Shown here: positions 62,930 to 64,000 of the stretch, in pieces | Layout of the letters: each line of letters opens with the position of its first letter | Numbering within the stretch: the stretch's first letter is position 1 | Source of the DNA: Minisyncoccota bacterium | Lineage (GTDB): Bacteria; Verrucomicrobiota; Verrucomicrobiia; Methylacidiphilales; Verrucolacustridaceae | Direction of reading: 5' to 3' | Assembly (NCBI GenBank): GCA_030054195.1 | Contig: JASGCJ010000004.1 | Coordinates: 4,256-68,255, forward strand | Length of the DNA: 64,000 bases | Position numbers and translations under genes: made by a program | The notes under the pieces: model-generated | What the model saw: only the letters and a program-made list of their open reading frames with translations | Databases searched by the model: none | Told to the model about the DNA's origin: nothing

Positions 62930-64000
62930 ACCACCCCGCACTTCTCGCCGCAGGCATAGCATTGCTTGTCCCGGGCTTCCTGCCGGCCGCGGAACCCACT
63001 CCGCCCCCACCCATCACCTATGTCGAGCCGGGAAACGAACCCCAGCCCGAGGGCTGGCCGCTGACGGTTCCCGCCCAATGGGAGTATGTGAACCGCCGCT
63101 TCAAGCAAGGAAGCTTTGAGCCCATTCCCGGACGCTATGCAGCTCCGAACATGGATCCCAAGACGGGCGAAATCCAACGCAGTTCCTGGATGATGCAGCA
63201 TGCCGCGCTCGTCGAGCGTCTGGACTCGCTGGCGAGCAGTCCGGATGTCGTGCTCATCGGCGACAGCATCACGCAGAACTGGGGCAACACGGCCCTCATG
63301 GGAAAGAGCCTGGCCGCCATCCGTTCCGTGCCCGCATGGGATGAACATTTTCCGAATTACCTTTTCTACAACAGCGGCCAGGCCGGGGGAGCGCAGAATA
63401 CGGCCCTCTGGCGGCTACGACACGGCGGCCTCACGGGCAGCCACGGCAAAGCCGTGGTCAACCCGAAACTGGCCATCGTTAACCTCGGCGTGAACCCGAT
63501 CATCGGCTCCGAAGATTACGCAAGGATGGCGGTCGGCACTCGCCGCGTGGCCGAGGAGGTCCGGCGACAGTTTCCTGAATGCCGCGTGTTGGTTCTTGCG
63601 GTCTATCCCACGGCGCGCAAGGCCGAGCGGGTCGCACCCTTGAATGCCGCGGTGGCGGCGGAGCTCAAGCCGCTGACCGACGACCCGCAGTCGGGCATCC
63701 ATTACCTCGACATCGGTGAACACTTCCTCGAAGCCGACGGCGTCACCCTCAAGGAGCAGTTTTTCCACGACCGGCTCCACCCCAACGAACTCGGCTACGA
63801 TGTCATAGCACGCGCCATCAAGCCGAAGGTGGACGAACTCATGCAGCAAGCCTACGGCGGTCGGCCGTTCCCCACGATCAAGTCCCCGACAGAAGCGGTG
63901 GGACCGCGCAACACGCCGCTCGAAGTCCAATTCGAGGTGGACGATCCCGCCGGGGTGCCGGGCGACCTCAAGGTGTCCGCCGTTTCGGAATTGCCGGAAC
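62926..64000 (+). CDS. Secreted SGNH hydrolase, 3' part outside window
   Basis: 358 codons are open to the window end. Signal peptide LLAAGIALLVPGFLPAA, then a variant family N-terminus (ITYVEPGNEPQPEGWPLT and NMDPKTGEIQ). Blocks: VVLIGDSITQNWG with S114, YNSGQAGGAQNTALWRLRHG, NLGVNP, and FFHDRLHPNELGY with Asp/His. After residue 300 a new domain begins (VQFEVDDPAGVPGDLKVSAV), probably an Ig-like or beta-strand repeat module that continues outside. Its ATG overlaps the stop of the TlpA-like gene, so it continues the same operon. Confidence 0.83.
   Translation, partial: MNHPALLAAGIALLVPGFLPAAEPTPPPPITYVEPGNEPQPEGWPLTVPAQWEYVNRRFKQGSFEPIPGRYAAPNMDPKTGEIQRSSWMMQHAALVERLDSLASSPDVVLIGDSITQNWGNTALMGKSLAAIRSVPAWDEHFPNYLFYNSGQAGGAQNTALWRLRHGGLTGSHGKAVVNPKLAIVNLGVNPIIGSEDYARMAVGTRRVAEEVRRQFPECRVLVLAVYPTARKAERVAPLNAAVAAELKPLTDDPQSGIHYLDIGEHFLEADGVTLKEQFFHDRLHPNELGYDVIARAIKPKVDELMQQAYGGRPFPTIKSPTEAVGPRNTPLEVQFEVDDPAGVPGDLKVSAVSELPE

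Overview
The window is about 64 kb of bacterial chromosome, moderately GC-rich and tightly packed. Many start/stop pairs overlap (ATGA or TAATG) and several convergent genes overlap by 4-8 nt. The gene content is typical of a polysaccharide-degrading Verrucomicrobiota-type or related PVC-superphylum bacterium: secreted glycosidases and SGNH esterases, MFS sugar symporters instead of SusC/D pairs, a long-leader pseudopilin, autotransporter-associated beta-strand repeats, and weak Shine-Dalgarno sequences. No rRNA, tRNA, CRISPR array, transposase or phage gene was seen. The phylum is inferred from gene style, not from a marker gene.

Region 1 (1-20.7 kb) is a fucose-linked glycan locus. It holds a cut-off GH43-like protein, a secreted GH2, an SGNH hydrolase/PhoD-like phosphatase fusion, a sialate O-acetylesterase-type esterase, a pectate-lyase-like beta-helix protein, a second GH2, an MFS transporter, a LacI-type regulator, an L-fucose permease (fucP) divergent from L-fucose isomerase (fucI), and a CE7 acetyl esterase. 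Together these would strip esters, cleave the glycan, import sugars and isomerise L-fucose. Fuculokinase and fuculose-phosphate aldolase are not in the window.

Region 2 (20.7-48 kb) holds a giant SGNH/InlB-repeat protein, a KDPG-type aldolase, a pseudopilin, two very large secreted paralogues of no family I recognise, an SGNH hydrolase, a GH52-like enzyme, a GH38-like enzyme lacking the usual nucleophile Asp, a HAD phosphatase, an MFS symporter, a GH9-like enzyme and an FAD-dependent oxidoreductase. Five intergenic sites here (one with a mismatch) and a sixth next to the LacI-type gene at 53461-54480 carry the palindrome ACAAGCGCTTGT or a close variant, usually between or over the -35 and -10 elements. 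They look like one regulon controlled by that repressor.

Region 3 (48-53.4 kb) is a minus-strand operon: GntR/UTRA regulator, SIS protein, SDR, FAD-dependent oxidoreductase, ROK kinase and creatininase-family hydrolase. A perfect inverted repeat lies just upstream of the regulator. This looks like an intracellular catabolic route whose substrate I cannot name.

Region 4 (53.4-64 kb) starts with the second LacI regulator and its operator, then a plus-strand esterase/fucosidase run: SGNH + alpha/beta hydrolase, GH29 alpha-L-fucosidase, a degenerate SGNH protein, SGNH + alpha/beta hydrolase again, a TlpA-like thioredoxin protein and an SGNH protein cut by the window end. The strongest candidates for undescribed biology are the paired giant paralogues with their shared operator, the expanded SGNH family, and the GntR operon.
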